Shown piece by piece: positions 1-8,440 of a stretch of 64,000 nt of DNA. Source of the DNA: Bacteroidales bacterium (GTDB lineage Bacteria > Bacteroidota > Bacteroidia > Bacteroidales > F082). The stretch covers positions 51,515-115,514 of the forward strand of contig JAKIVD010000013.1 of the NCBI GenBank assembly GCA_021647205.1, in the 5' to 3' direction. Every line of letters starts with the position of its first letter. The first letter of the stretch is position 1. The notes under the pieces were generated by a model that was given only the letters and a program-made list of their open reading frames with translations, did no database searches and was not told the origin of the DNA. Position numbers and translations under genes: made by a program.

Positions 1-1181
1 AAGCCGATAAGACCAACCCAGAGCGAAATTTTGAAGGAGGGGCGGAAGTCGGTACTGGCCCATTTTTCAAGAGCGAACGCGAGGTTGATAAATCCGTAAG
101 CTGTGAGATAAAACATGGTAACCACACCCGCAATAACATTTAAATCGCCAATCAGAATACCGATTTCAGCCAGGAAGAAAGTGAAGAAAAGTGCATTTCT
201 CGGTTCTTTGTTCGGCCCGTGGACCTTTCCAAGAAATTTGGGGACAATCCTGTCATGGGCAACAGCCTGTAGAATTCTCGGCCCACCCAATATGCCCCCG
301 AGTGCCGAGGAAAGCGTCGCCCCCCAAACGCCGGCGATGACGAGCAGCGGCATCCAGGCAACTTTCATTAAAAAATTATAATCGTTCAGAAGTAATCTGT
401 GGTCTACAAAAAAGTAAAAGCTAATGGCCAGGGCAAGGTAAACAAGCAGGCCTGCACCAATAGAAAGCATGGTGCCCAGCGGAATATCCCTTTTCGGGTT
501 TTTTAAATCACCCGACATCGCAACACCCGCAGTGAAGCCGGTAACGGCAGGAAAAAAGATGGCAAAAACTTCAACAAATGAAAAATCCCGGAAGGGCACT
601 GCCGGATTGGTGGAAATAATTTCTGTGCCTGAGTTGATATAAATCCCGCTAAAGATAGAAACCAATGAAAGAATGATGACACCCAAAATAATGAATTGGG
701 TCTTGATGGCAAAATTAGTGCTGATAAGGGCAATGATAATAAGGACAAGTAAAACAGATGAACCGACTACCCTGATAGTGTTCAGTCTTTCCGGTAATAA
801 ATCCATCACCTGCTGTACAGCGGGCAGGGCCAGAAAAGTTTCGGCAAACCCCACGATGTACAAGGCAATACTCAGGGCGGTCCCCACAAAAAGCGTTATA
901 CCAATGGAACCTCCCATGGGCAGGCCCAGCGAGCGCGACAAAATGTAATAAATGCCACCGGCCTCAATCTTCTTGTCGGTGGCAATGGATGAAATACTTA
1001 ATCCCGTTGAAATGGAAATGATATGAGAGATCAAAATAACCGCAATCACACCCCAGAGTCCGGCCACCCCGGTCACCCATCCAAGGCGCAAATACATAAT
1101 TACACCAAGTATGGTCAGTATCGAAGGAGTGAAGACTCCGGCAAACGCACCAAATTTTATGGACTTAATCTTTGACGGCAA
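1..1181 (-). CDS. SLC12-like (Na-K-Cl cotransporter/APC superfamily) permease, partial
   Basis: The minus strand has an open frame from about 1181 to the left edge, about 393 residues and still open. Near the N-terminus it reads FGAFAGVFTPSILTILGV followed by MYLRLGW, the hallmark of cation-chloride cotransporter-type permeases. It continues with several hydrophobic segments and the APC motif MSGDLKNPKRDIP. The role is probably secondary transport of ions or amino acids across the inner membrane. No ATG precedes the conserved block. The first usable start is TTG at 1181, just after an in-frame TGA at 1197-1199, so the start is uncertain. The C-terminus lies outside the window. The family assignment is solid and the substrate is unknown. 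Confidence 0.82.
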   Translation of the reverse strand, partial: MPSKIKSIKFGAFAGVFTPSILTILGVIMYLRLGWVTGVAGLWGVIAVILISHIISISTGLSISSIATDKKIEAGGIYYILSRSLGLPMGGSIGITLFVGTALSIALYIVGFAETFLALPAVQQVMDLLPERLNTIRVVGSSVLLVLIIIALISTNFAIKTQFIILGVIILSLVSIFSGIYINSGTEIISTNPAVPFRDFSFVEVFAIFFPAVTGFTAGVAMSGDLKNPKRDIPLGTMLSIGAGLLVYLALAISFYFFVDHRLLLNDYNFLMKVAWMPLLVIAGVWGATLSSALGGILGGPRILQAVAHDRIVPKFLGKVHGPNKEPRNALFFTFFLAEIGILIGDLNVIAGVVTMFYLTAYGFINLAFALEKWASTDFRPSFKISLWVGLIG

Positions 1182-1330
1182 GGTGTTCTGATTTCTTCAG
1201 GTGTGGGTAAACCATTCCCAAAAATAAAACAATTACAGCATTTATTCTCCGCTTCAAACATACTCAAATTCTAAGAACTTTCGAAAATAGATGAGGAATT
1301 TGCCATCCTTAACAACGTTTCGGCATGTGA

Positions 1331-1360
1331 TTTGCAATAAATGGCAATTATCTATCCTTG
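1331..1360 (+). promoter_or_regulatory. Bacteroidota-type promoter for the mbnP-mbnH pair
   Basis: TTTG at 1331-1334 is followed after 18 bases by TATCCTTG at 1353-1360, one mismatch from the Bacteroidota -7 consensus TAnnTTTG. Transcription would start near 1366, leaving a leader of about 55 bases before the ATG at 1421. This also argues against translation from the TTG at 1358, which lies inside the -7 element. Confidence 0.5.
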
Positions 1361-1420
1361 AAAAAAGCAAACCACTTACCCGTTTACACCATAGTAAAGG
1401 GTGGGTATAAAAAAAGAAAA

Positions 1421-2224
1421 ATGAAAAAGCCTGAATTAATGATGGTGATTTTTATTGCCGCACTCTTTTTCGGAAGTGCCTGCAACAAAACCGAAGACCC
1501 GGAAAACAAAGCGGGGAAATTGCATTTGTATTTTCAACATGAAATTGACAGTGTCCCTATTGAGTTCGACACCCTGAAATATACCAATGCAGCAGGAAAC
1601 CCCTATCTTGTGACGGAAATTCAATATTTTATTTCGGATGTTGTTTTGTACAGGAACGACAAAACACAGCAATTGCTTGATGCAGGAGAGGACATCCATT
1701 ATGTGGACACCGACTTGCCTGAAACCCTGACGTACAAACTAACTGACGACATCGTCCCCGGGACTTTTGACAGCATCAGTTTTACTTTTGGAATTAATGA
1801 GGTCAAAAACCAGTCGCAGCTATTTGTGAACCCGCCGGAATCCAATATGTTTTGGCCTGAACTCCTTGGGGGAGGCTACCATTACATGAAACTCAACGGA
1901 AAGTGGAAAGATACCGGTGATACAATCAGGCCATTCAACTTTCACATGGGTATCGGACAAATTTATGATACCGCAACGGGTGAGATAACGGCTTATGTGC
2001 AAAACTATTTCAGGGTTTCGCTACCCAATTCATCGTTCACTATTTCCAATGCGGAAGAACTTGCCCTCACGCTTGTGATGGATGTAAACCAGTGGTTTGA
2101 GGCCCCGCATAATTATGATTTCAATGAATGGGGCGGTATGATCATGCAGAACCAGGCTGCCATGCAAACAGCCAGGGAGAACGGTCACAATGTATTTAAC
2201 CTGCTTAAGAACAATTCTAAATGA
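1421..2224 (+). CDS. mbnP: MbnP-family periplasmic lipoprotein
   Basis: The protein has 267 residues and matches the MbnP-like family, which in methanotrophs is a copper-associated protein carrying a kynurenine made from Trp by its partner MbnH. The ATG at 1421 puts a lipoprotein signal peptide at the N-terminus (hydrophobic stretch, Cys at about residue 21). The family block with FWPELLGGGYHYMK lies about two-fifths to half-way along. The downstream di-haem gene overlaps its stop by four bases (ATGA), a tight translational coupling typical of the MbnP/MbnH pair. An upstream TTG at 1358 would add 21 residues but falls in the promoter. The family is recognised from sequence. Metal binding and a modified Trp in this protein are inferred. 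Confidence 0.8.
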   Translation: MKKPELMMVIFIAALFFGSACNKTEDPENKAGKLHLYFQHEIDSVPIEFDTLKYTNAAGNPYLVTEIQYFISDVVLYRNDKTQQLLDAGEDIHYVDTDLPETLTYKLTDDIVPGTFDSISFTFGINEVKNQSQLFVNPPESNMFWPELLGGGYHYMKLNGKWKDTGDTIRPFNFHMGIGQIYDTATGEITAYVQNYFRVSLPNSSFTISNAEELALTLVMDVNQWFEAPHNYDFNEWGGMIMQNQAAMQTARENGHNVFNLLKNNSK

Positions 2225-3414
2225 AAAAGTGCATAAAGAATGGCCGGGGGAAAAACAAGGCGCTTGAGATGAGTCGTTCCTTTTTGTTTTGGCTGGGTCT
2301 TGCGTTTCTTTTTTTTAGTTCCTGTCGCGAAAAGAACACGCTTGAAGATGATTTCAAGCCGACTCCCTACCAGATTGATATCCCTTTTGGATTTCCCACC
2401 AAATTGAACATACCGGAAGACAATCCCATGACAGTGGAAGGGGTAAAACTGGGCAGGTTTTTGTTTTACGATGGCCGCTTGTCGGGGCGCACGCACCCCG
2501 ACTCTTTAATGTCCTGCGCTACCTGCCACCGGCAGGAACGTTCGTTTGAGGCTGGTGTTGACCACCCCGATTTTCCCGGTGGTTTCCCACATGGCTTAAG
2601 CGGCGTGCAAACCCATCATGTGATGTTGCCCATGATAAACCTTGCTTGGAACCTCAACGGTTATGGGTGGAGTGGCTTTTTGTACCCGGAAAACGAGATG
2701 CCTTATTTTCGGAACATTGAAGATTTTGTCCGCCTTGCTGTTATGGCAAAAGATGAAATTGACGGGGATACCTCCCGGACAAAAGCTCTTATCCAGTCTA
2801 TACCGGGTTACCCCGAGTTGTTTCGGAAAGCATTTGGCAGCGAGCAGGTAACTTTCACCAACATCGGCAAAGCCATCGCGCAATTTGTCAGAACATTGAT
2901 CTCGGCCAACTCCAGATTCGACAAATACATGAAGGGGGAAGTGCAGCTCTCCCAATCCGAATTAAACGGTTACGTCTTATTTACGACCGAAGAGGGAGCC
3001 GACTGCTTCCACTGCCATGGCGGGTTTGGGAACCCGCTTTTTACTACCCACCTGTTTTACAACAACGGAAAGGACAGCTTGTTCACCGATCCCATGGACC
3101 GGTTTTTGGTTACGCAAGACCCCATGGATCGTGGAGCCTACAAAGCAACAACCCTGCGCAATATTGAACTTACCGGACCCTATATGCACGACGGACGGTT
3201 CGCCACACTCGAAGAAGTCATCGGGTTTTATTCACAGGGGCTGAAACCATCACCTTCCGTCAGCCCGTTGATGCACCACATAAACGACGGCGGGATACAA
3301 CTAACCCCTTCCGAAAAAGAGGACCTGCTTAATTTTATTAAAACCTTGCGGGATGATGAGTTTCTGTCGAATCCCGACTTTGCCAAACCTGACAAGTTTC
3401 CTGATGAGGATTAA
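2221..3414 (+). CDS. mbnH: MbnH-like di-haem cytochrome c peroxidase family protein
   Basis: The protein has 397 residues with two CXXCH haem c sites, CATCH at about residues 99-103 and CFHCH at about 262-266, the arrangement of bacterial di-haem peroxidases and MauG/MbnH enzymes. The N-terminus has a hydrophobic segment ending in SSC, so it is probably a lipoprotein or exported. An alternative start at Met17 (2269) would give a more normal signal peptide. MbnH oxidises a Trp of MbnP through a bis-Fe(IV) state. The overlap with mbnP makes that role more likely than general H2O2 detoxification. No haem maturation genes lie nearby. The conserved PYMHDGRF sequence near residue 320 is typical of the peroxidase fold. 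Confidence 0.82.
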   Translation: MKKCIKNGRGKNKALEMSRSFLFWLGLAFLFFSSCREKNTLEDDFKPTPYQIDIPFGFPTKLNIPEDNPMTVEGVKLGRFLFYDGRLSGRTHPDSLMSCATCHRQERSFEAGVDHPDFPGGFPHGLSGVQTHHVMLPMINLAWNLNGYGWSGFLYPENEMPYFRNIEDFVRLAVMAKDEIDGDTSRTKALIQSIPGYPELFRKAFGSEQVTFTNIGKAIAQFVRTLISANSRFDKYMKGEVQLSQSELNGYVLFTTEEGADCFHCHGGFGNPLFTTHLFYNNGKDSLFTDPMDRFLVTQDPMDRGAYKATTLRNIELTGPYMHDGRFATLEEVIGFYSQGLKPSPSVSPLMHHINDGGIQLTPSEKEDLLNFIKTLRDDEFLSNPDFAKPDKFPDED

Positions 3415-3575
3415 GCGATATGCCTAATCACCGGCCCCGGAGCCTGCTTGCTGTAAACTGCCCCGGGCTTCAAAGTAGCTGCTCATTAATTTTTCTAATT
3501 TTGCCGAACCAAAACCGGCACGCAACTTTTCGTTGGCAGGCCTGTCTTTGTTTGTAGATTCAATTGTTCGTATAA

Positions 3576-4373
3576 ATGAATTATTTGAAAGGTAAAACTG
3601 TTTGGATTACCGGCGCCTCTTCGGGTATTGGTGAACAGCTTGCTTACGCCTGTGCCAAAAGGGGTGCCAGGCTCATCCTTTCTGCAAGGCGCGAATCGTC
3701 ACTGGACATAATCAGAAAAAAATGCAGGCTGCTGGGTGCTGACTGCTTTGTGGCGGTTTTCGACCTTTCGATACCTGAACAAGTTGACCGCACTGCACGA
3801 AAAATACTTAGTGAACACCCCGCAATTGATGTGCTGATCAATAATGGGGGAATCAGCCAAAGATCAACGGCTGTTGAAACTTCTGCGGAAACTGTCCGAA
3901 AGATTATGGAGGTTAATTTCTTTGCCGCTGTGCGACTTAGTCAGTGGGTTGTTCCCGTGATGATTAAAAACGGGGGAGGGGTGATCGCGGTAACCAGTAG
4001 CATTGCAGGCAAGTTTGGCTTTCCGTTGCGCTCGGCTTATGCAGCTTCAAAACATGCCCTGCATGGTTATTTTGAAAGCCTTCGCCTGGAAAACCGCAAC
4101 AACAATATTCAGGTAACCCTTGTTTGCCCGGGCCGGGTAAAAACAGAAATTTCGCTAAATGCACTGTCGGGCCAAGGCACTGTTTACGGAAAAATGGATA
4201 GCGGGCAGAAAAGCGGCATGTCTGCTGAGCGGTGTGCAGAAAAGTACATCGCAGCCATCGAAAAGAACAAAAGAGAAGTATTGATTGGCGGCAGGGAGTT
4301 GATGATGGTTCACCTGAAAAGGTTTCTCCCCGCTTTGTTTTACAAGATTGCATCAAGAATAAAAACAACTTAA
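3576..4373 (+). CDS. Short-chain dehydrogenase/reductase (SDR) family oxidoreductase
   Basis: This is a classical 265-residue SDR. The NAD(P)-binding GASSGIG is at about residues 13-19, NNGG follows the beta-4 position, and the catalytic SAYAASK puts Tyr at about 155 and Lys at about 159. The C-terminal 30 residues are basic and hydrophobic (ending near FKI..RIKTT in character), as in DHRS7B-like membrane-associated SDRs. Substrate is not predictable. A -7 like TAATTTTG at 3496-3503 precedes it. The VOC gene starts 8 bases after its stop, so the two are probably co-transcribed. Confidence 0.85.
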   Translation: MNYLKGKTVWITGASSGIGEQLAYACAKRGARLILSARRESSLDIIRKKCRLLGADCFVAVFDLSIPEQVDRTARKILSEHPAIDVLINNGGISQRSTAVETSAETVRKIMEVNFFAAVRLSQWVVPVMIKNGGGVIAVTSSIAGKFGFPLRSAYAASKHALHGYFESLRLENRNNNIQVTLVCPGRVKTEISLNALSGQGTVYGKMDSGQKSGMSAERCAEKYIAAIEKNKREVLIGGRELMMVHLKRFLPALFYKIASRIKTT

Positions 4374-4381
4374 CAGACCAG

Positions 4382-5446
4382 ATGATGGAACAAAAGATAA
4401 TTTGTGGCATACAGCAAATGGGCATTGGTGTCAGTAACTTTGGCGAAGCCTGGAAATGGTATCGCCAGCATTTTGGTATGGACATCAAGGTGTTTGAGGA
4501 AGAAGCCGTTGCCGAACTGATGTTGCCGCATACGGGTGGGAAAACAAGGAAACGTCGTGCTGCCCTGGCCATGAACATGCAGGGTGGCGGTGGTTTTGAA
4601 ATCTGGCAACACACCGGTAAAACCCCCGAACCGCAGAATTTTGAAGTGCAGGTTGGCTGCCACGGTATTTTTGCCACGAAAATTAAAAGCAACAACCTCA
4701 GCGCCCTTTACGGACAACTGAAAAAGAAAAATGTCAATATCCCCGGGGGTATCAAAAAAGACCCTTCCGGCAATGAACATTTTTTTGTTTTGGATCCTTA
4801 CGGCAATTATTTTCAGCTTGTAAGCGAAACCAGTATTTACAAAAACGAAGGTGCTTTTAACGGGGGGGTATTTGGTGCGGTCATCGGTGTTTCCGATTTT
4901 GAAAAAGCAAAACCGGTCTATTGTGATATTCTGGGTTATGACGAAATTGTTTACGACAAATCGGGTGTGCACCACGACCTGGCACTGCTGCCCGGCGGCG
5001 ACCAGCCATTGAGAAGGGTTTTGTTAAAACACAGCAAAGACCGAAAAGGGCCGTTTTCCCGCTTACTGGGCCCTTCACAAATCGAACTTGTCATTTCTGC
5101 ATCCAGAAAAACAAAACCAATCTACAGCGGCCGTATCTGGGGCGACCTGGGATTTATTCATTTGTGCTTCGATATTCAGGGCATGAACGATTTGCGCACG
5201 GAGTGTAAGTCGAAAGGCTTTCCGTTTACCGTTGACAGCAGCAACAGTTTCGATATGGGGGTGGCAGCAGGCCATTTTGCTTATATCGAAGACCCGGACG
5301 GTACGCTCATTGAGTTTGTAGAAACACACAAAGTCCCTATCATTAAAAAACTGGGCTGGTACATGAACTTAAAAAACCGCCCCCCTGATAAACCCCTCCC
5401 GAACTGGATGGTAAATACACTTGCCTGGAACAGGGTGAAAGATTAG
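4382..5446 (+). CDS. Two-domain VOC (glyoxalase/dioxygenase) family protein
   Basis: The protein has 354 residues with two vicinal-oxygen-chelate halves. The first reads GIGVSNFGEAWKWYRQHFG and the second AVIGVSDFEKAKPVYCDI, each the start of a betaalphabetabetabeta unit. An EDPDGTLIEFVE motif near residue 308 supplies a likely metal-ligand Glu. The architecture resembles 4-hydroxyphenylpyruvate dioxygenase and related Fe(II) enzymes, but the C-terminal helix signature of that enzyme is not clear, so no substrate is assigned. The ATG at 4382 (or 4385) was chosen because further upstream the frame overlaps the SDR gene and carries no family sequence. It follows the SDR gene by 8 bases. Confidence 0.7.
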   Translation: MMEQKIICGIQQMGIGVSNFGEAWKWYRQHFGMDIKVFEEEAVAELMLPHTGGKTRKRRAALAMNMQGGGGFEIWQHTGKTPEPQNFEVQVGCHGIFATKIKSNNLSALYGQLKKKNVNIPGGIKKDPSGNEHFFVLDPYGNYFQLVSETSIYKNEGAFNGGVFGAVIGVSDFEKAKPVYCDILGYDEIVYDKSGVHHDLALLPGGDQPLRRVLLKHSKDRKGPFSRLLGPSQIELVISASRKTKPIYSGRIWGDLGFIHLCFDIQGMNDLRTECKSKGFPFTVDSSNSFDMGVAAGHFAYIEDPDGTLIEFVETHKVPIIKKLGWYMNLKNRPPDKPLPNWMVNTLAWNRVKD

Positions 5447-5507
5447 CCGGCATCCGGTTGCGGGTAACGAATTTGTTTTCCAATTGCTACATTTGCAAAA
5501 AAATCTG

Positions 5508-6176
5508 ATGGAGATAAAACAACGCCTGACAGCTTTCCTGCAAACCATTCCAAAGCAAGTTCAACTGGTTGCGGTTTCCAAAACAAAACCCGACGGGCTC
5601 ATCCTTGAAGCCTACCAATGCGGACAACGCGCTTTTGGGGAAAACAAAGTGCAGGAGCTGGCTGCAAAAAAGCCTCGTTTGCCCGATGATATTGAGTGGC
5701 ACTTTGTGGGCCACCTGCAAAGAAATAAAGTGAAATACATTGCCGGGTTTGTCAGTTTGTTGCACGGTATCGACAGCCTGAAATTATTGCTGGAAGTGGA
5801 CCGGCAGGCTGCCAGGCATCAGCGGATAATCCCCTGCCTGCTTCAATTTCACATAGCCGAAGAAGAAAGCAAGTTCGGCCTGAACCTCACGGAAGCCGAA
5901 AACTTGCTGCAGGACGAAAGCTTCAAACAACTGAAACACATACAAATTTCCGGGGTGATGGGAATGGCAACCAACACCGCGAATGAACAACAAATCAGTA
6001 AGGAATTCAGAAACTTGAAACGGTATTACCTGATACTAAAAGAAAAATACTTCCCCAACGATTCAGCATTCAGGGAAATCTCGATGGGCATGTCGGGCGA
6101 TTACCGGCTTGCCATCCGTGAGGGCAGCACCATGATACGTATCGGCACAAAAATATTTGGAGAAAGAAATCAATAA
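5508..6176 (+). CDS. yggS: YggS family pyridoxal phosphate homeostasis protein
   Basis: The protein has 222 residues and is a single-domain PLP-binding barrel of the YggS/PLPBP family, which buffers pyridoxal phosphate and has no known catalytic turnover. The PLP lysine is in VAVSKTKP at about residue 25. FGENKVQE, WHFVGHLQRNK and SMGMSGDY near the C-terminus are family signatures. The ATG at 5508 gives the usual family length. A TTG at 5484 lies upstream of the -7 like TACATTTG at 5488-5495. It was rejected because it would place that box inside the coding region. Confidence 0.93.
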   Translation: MEIKQRLTAFLQTIPKQVQLVAVSKTKPDGLILEAYQCGQRAFGENKVQELAAKKPRLPDDIEWHFVGHLQRNKVKYIAGFVSLLHGIDSLKLLLEVDRQAARHQRIIPCLLQFHIAEEESKFGLNLTEAENLLQDESFKQLKHIQISGVMGMATNTANEQQISKEFRNLKRYYLILKEKYFPNDSAFREISMGMSGDYRLAIREGSTMIRIGTKIFGERNQ

Positions 6177-6254
6177 TTAAATGCTTGTGGAGCAGCAGCA
6201 GCTTATTGTATTCAGGCCTGTTTTGAAAAACCAACCAACCCGCAAAAATCAACC

Positions 6255-7220
6255 ATGGTTTATTTCCTTTTTGTCCTTGGTTTCATCTTGCTCATTTTAG
6301 GGGCAAAGTTTCTGGTCGACGGTGCGGCCTCCATCGGTAAAAAATCCGGGCTTTCTCAATTGGTCATCGGGCTTACCGTGGTGGCACTGGGCACTTCCCT
6401 GCCCGAATTGGTCATCAATGTATTTGCAAGCATCGACGGTAATACGGGGCTGGCCATTGGTAATGTCTTGGGGAGCAACATCATGAACACCCTGCTCATT
6501 ATCGGGATTGCCGCAATTATTTATCCCATCAAAATGGCCGGCAGAAAATGTCGTACTGACGTGCTTTTTAACCTGCTGGCCATTTTCGTTTTGCTGATCC
6601 TGGCCAACGACCGCTTTTTCGGAAAACCGGAAAACCAAATCAACCAAACTGACGGGCTTATCCTGATTGCATTTTTGGCGGCTTTTCTTTATTATACTTT
6701 TTTTGTTGAGAAGAAGGCACAACCAAAAGAAAACCGTGTGAAGGAGTATTCTCTGGCGCTGTCGTTGATTTACCTTGCCGGCGGCGGGCTTGGTTTGTTT
6801 TTTGGCGGGAAATGGATCGTAAGCGGTGCCTCTCAGATTGCCGGCGACATAGGGGTGGGCAATACGTTTATCGGTTTGACAATCATTGCGGTCTCAACAT
6901 CCCTTCCTGAACTTGTTACATCCGTCATTGCCGCCCTGAAGAAAAATACCGACCTCGCCCTGGGGAATGCGGTCGGCTCAAATATTTTTAACATCTTTCT
7001 GGTACTCGGAAGCAGTTCCCTTATCGCGCCCATTCCGTTTCATGTTGATTTAAATGTGGAGTTGGGTATTCTCATCGGCGCCGGCCTGCTGCTCATACTT
7101 TTTATCAGGATGGATTTTGGCAGGCAGAAGATGGCCGTATCACGTATTGAAGGGGTACTGCTTATTCTTGCCTATCTTTTTTATGTCGTTTATCTTGTGT
7201 TGTTCAAAACATCTTTTTAA
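6255..7220 (+). CDS. Calcium/sodium antiporter (CaCA family, YrbG-like)
   Basis: This is a 321-residue inner-membrane exchanger of about ten transmembrane segments in two inverted halves. Each half holds the alpha-repeat: ALGTSLPELVIN with GNVLGSNIMN in the first, and AVSTSLPELVTS with GNAVGSNIFN in the second. The acidic residues of these repeats bind the cation. The family exchanges Na+ for Ca2+ (or K+-dependent variants) and lowers cytoplasmic Ca2+. The outer-membrane barrel gene follows closely and is probably read through from this gene. Confidence 0.93.
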   Translation: MVYFLFVLGFILLILGAKFLVDGAASIGKKSGLSQLVIGLTVVALGTSLPELVINVFASIDGNTGLAIGNVLGSNIMNTLLIIGIAAIIYPIKMAGRKCRTDVLFNLLAIFVLLILANDRFFGKPENQINQTDGLILIAFLAAFLYYTFFVEKKAQPKENRVKEYSLALSLIYLAGGGLGLFFGGKWIVSGASQIAGDIGVGNTFIGLTIIAVSTSLPELVTSVIAALKKNTDLALGNAVGSNIFNIFLVLGSSSLIAPIPFHVDLNVELGILIGAGLLLILFIRMDFGRQKMAVSRIEGVLLILAYLFYVVYLVLFKTSF

Positions 7221-7279
7221 GCATGCATTCTGAAAAACATTCTTTACTGATACCTGTTTGCCCGCCAAACCCAGCGGTG

Positions 7280-8233
7280 ATGAAAACAAAAGCAATCCTC
7301 ATTTTTCTCAGCTTGCTCCTGTCCCCTGTTTTTTCTTTCCCGCAACAGCAGGGGATGGGCATTATATTTCAGGAGAAACTACCGGGAGGAACAATGGAAA
7401 AGCCTTCGGCCGATAAACCCATCTTACAAATCCCGCCGGTCTGTGGGAAAAAAAGAAGAAGTGAAGGTTTTAAGCTGCCTTATCCTTTCGGAACAAGTCT
7501 TTACGGAATGTGGTACCGCCAAAGCTTCACCGCCGATAATCTGTTGATTACTGATTCTACCGGAAAGATTACCGTAACACCTGACTCAATGGTACAAAGC
7601 ACAACGGCCGGCGAGTTTAAACTCAGTGTAAGGCCCGATGTCTGGCTGCTGCCGTTTTTAAATGTGTACGGTATTTTTGGTTATACCGAAGGGAAGGTTA
7701 ACCCCAAGCTGAGCGTCTCCTCTTTCACTATGCACATCGAAGGACTGCCAGGCATTCCCGTTGACACTTCTTTTGCCCTGACCGACGAACTGACCTACCA
7801 CGGCCCCACCGTAGGTGCAGGTGTTACTTTTGCGATGGGTTTTCATAACTTCTTTGTGCTTGCCGATTACAATTACACAGTAACCTATCCCAACGACCAG
7901 GATGCGAAACTGGTCAACCATGCTTTCAGCCCGAAGTTCGGCATCATCCTTTCCCAAAAAAAGGGGGGGGGCCGCATTGCAATCTGGCTCGGTGGCATGT
8001 ACCTGACCAACAACCAAAGCTTCAGTGGTGTCCTGAATGTAGAAGAAATCTCACCGGCTTTGGCGCTTATTCTGGGAAAAGAAGCCGATTATACCGGCAA
8101 CATCGCCGCACAGCAGGAATGGAATATGCTTATTGGTGCTGCCTACTTCATCAACAAGCACCACAACATCCTGCTTGAAGGCGGGTTCGCTGGCAGACAG
8201 CAGCTTTCGCTGGGCTACGGCTTCCGCTTTTAA
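7280..8233 (+). CDS. Putative outer-membrane beta-barrel protein
   Basis: The protein has 317 residues. The ATG at 7280 gives a signal peptide (MKTKAILIFLSLLLS, cleavage near PVFSFPQQ). The mature part alternates hydrophobic and polar residues in beta-strand fashion, is rich in Gly/Tyr/Phe, and ends in SLGYGFRF, a terminal strand with C-terminal Phe typical of Bam-inserted barrels. It looks like a small barrel with no recognised substrate. The upstream TTG or ATG starts (7223) would put a polar stretch before the signal peptide. It lies 59 bases after the antiporter gene, so co-expression is plausible. No functional family was recognised. Confidence 0.65.
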   Translation: MKTKAILIFLSLLLSPVFSFPQQQGMGIIFQEKLPGGTMEKPSADKPILQIPPVCGKKRRSEGFKLPYPFGTSLYGMWYRQSFTADNLLITDSTGKITVTPDSMVQSTTAGEFKLSVRPDVWLLPFLNVYGIFGYTEGKVNPKLSVSSFTMHIEGLPGIPVDTSFALTDELTYHGPTVGAGVTFAMGFHNFFVLADYNYTVTYPNDQDAKLVNHAFSPKFGIILSQKKGGGRIAIWLGGMYLTNNQSFSGVLNVEEISPALALILGKEADYTGNIAAQQEWNMLIGAAYFINKHHNILLEGGFAGRQQLSLGYGFRF

Positions 8234-8294
8234 AGCCAGCTGTCAGTCGCTTGTTTTGTTTGAACAAAGATTTCCACATTTCAATAATTTGTAC

Positions 8295-8302
8295 TACTTT
8301 TG
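8295..8302 (+). promoter_or_regulatory. -7 element upstream of rpsA
   Basis: TACTTTTG matches the Bacteroidota -7 consensus. A convincing -33 partner at the right distance was not found. Transcription from here would leave a leader of roughly 130 bases before rpsA, long enough for autoregulation by S1, which is inference only. Confidence 0.4.
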
Positions 8303-8440
8303 CAGCCCGATTTTGAGAGGCCCGGATTTAAGGTAAGTCATTGCCGGATAAATTCTTGAAATCTGTTGTTTAACATTTTGTTTAATCCGTTTTTAATTAC
8401 GGGAACCGGGCGGTTAATTTTAAACATATTTTATTTATTG

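Noticed and set aside
1358..1420. Longer N-terminus of the MbnP protein from the TTG at 1358
   Set aside because: The TTG lies inside the -7 promoter element, and the extra residues would precede a normal lipoprotein signal.
3964..4695. 243-residue minus-strand frame
   Set aside because: It is antisense to the SDR and VOC genes, both with clear domains. No family sequence is seen.
4382..5446. Naming the VOC protein 4-hydroxyphenylpyruvate dioxygenase
   Set aside because: The overall two-domain form fits but the C-terminal signature of that enzyme is not visible, so a general VOC call was kept.
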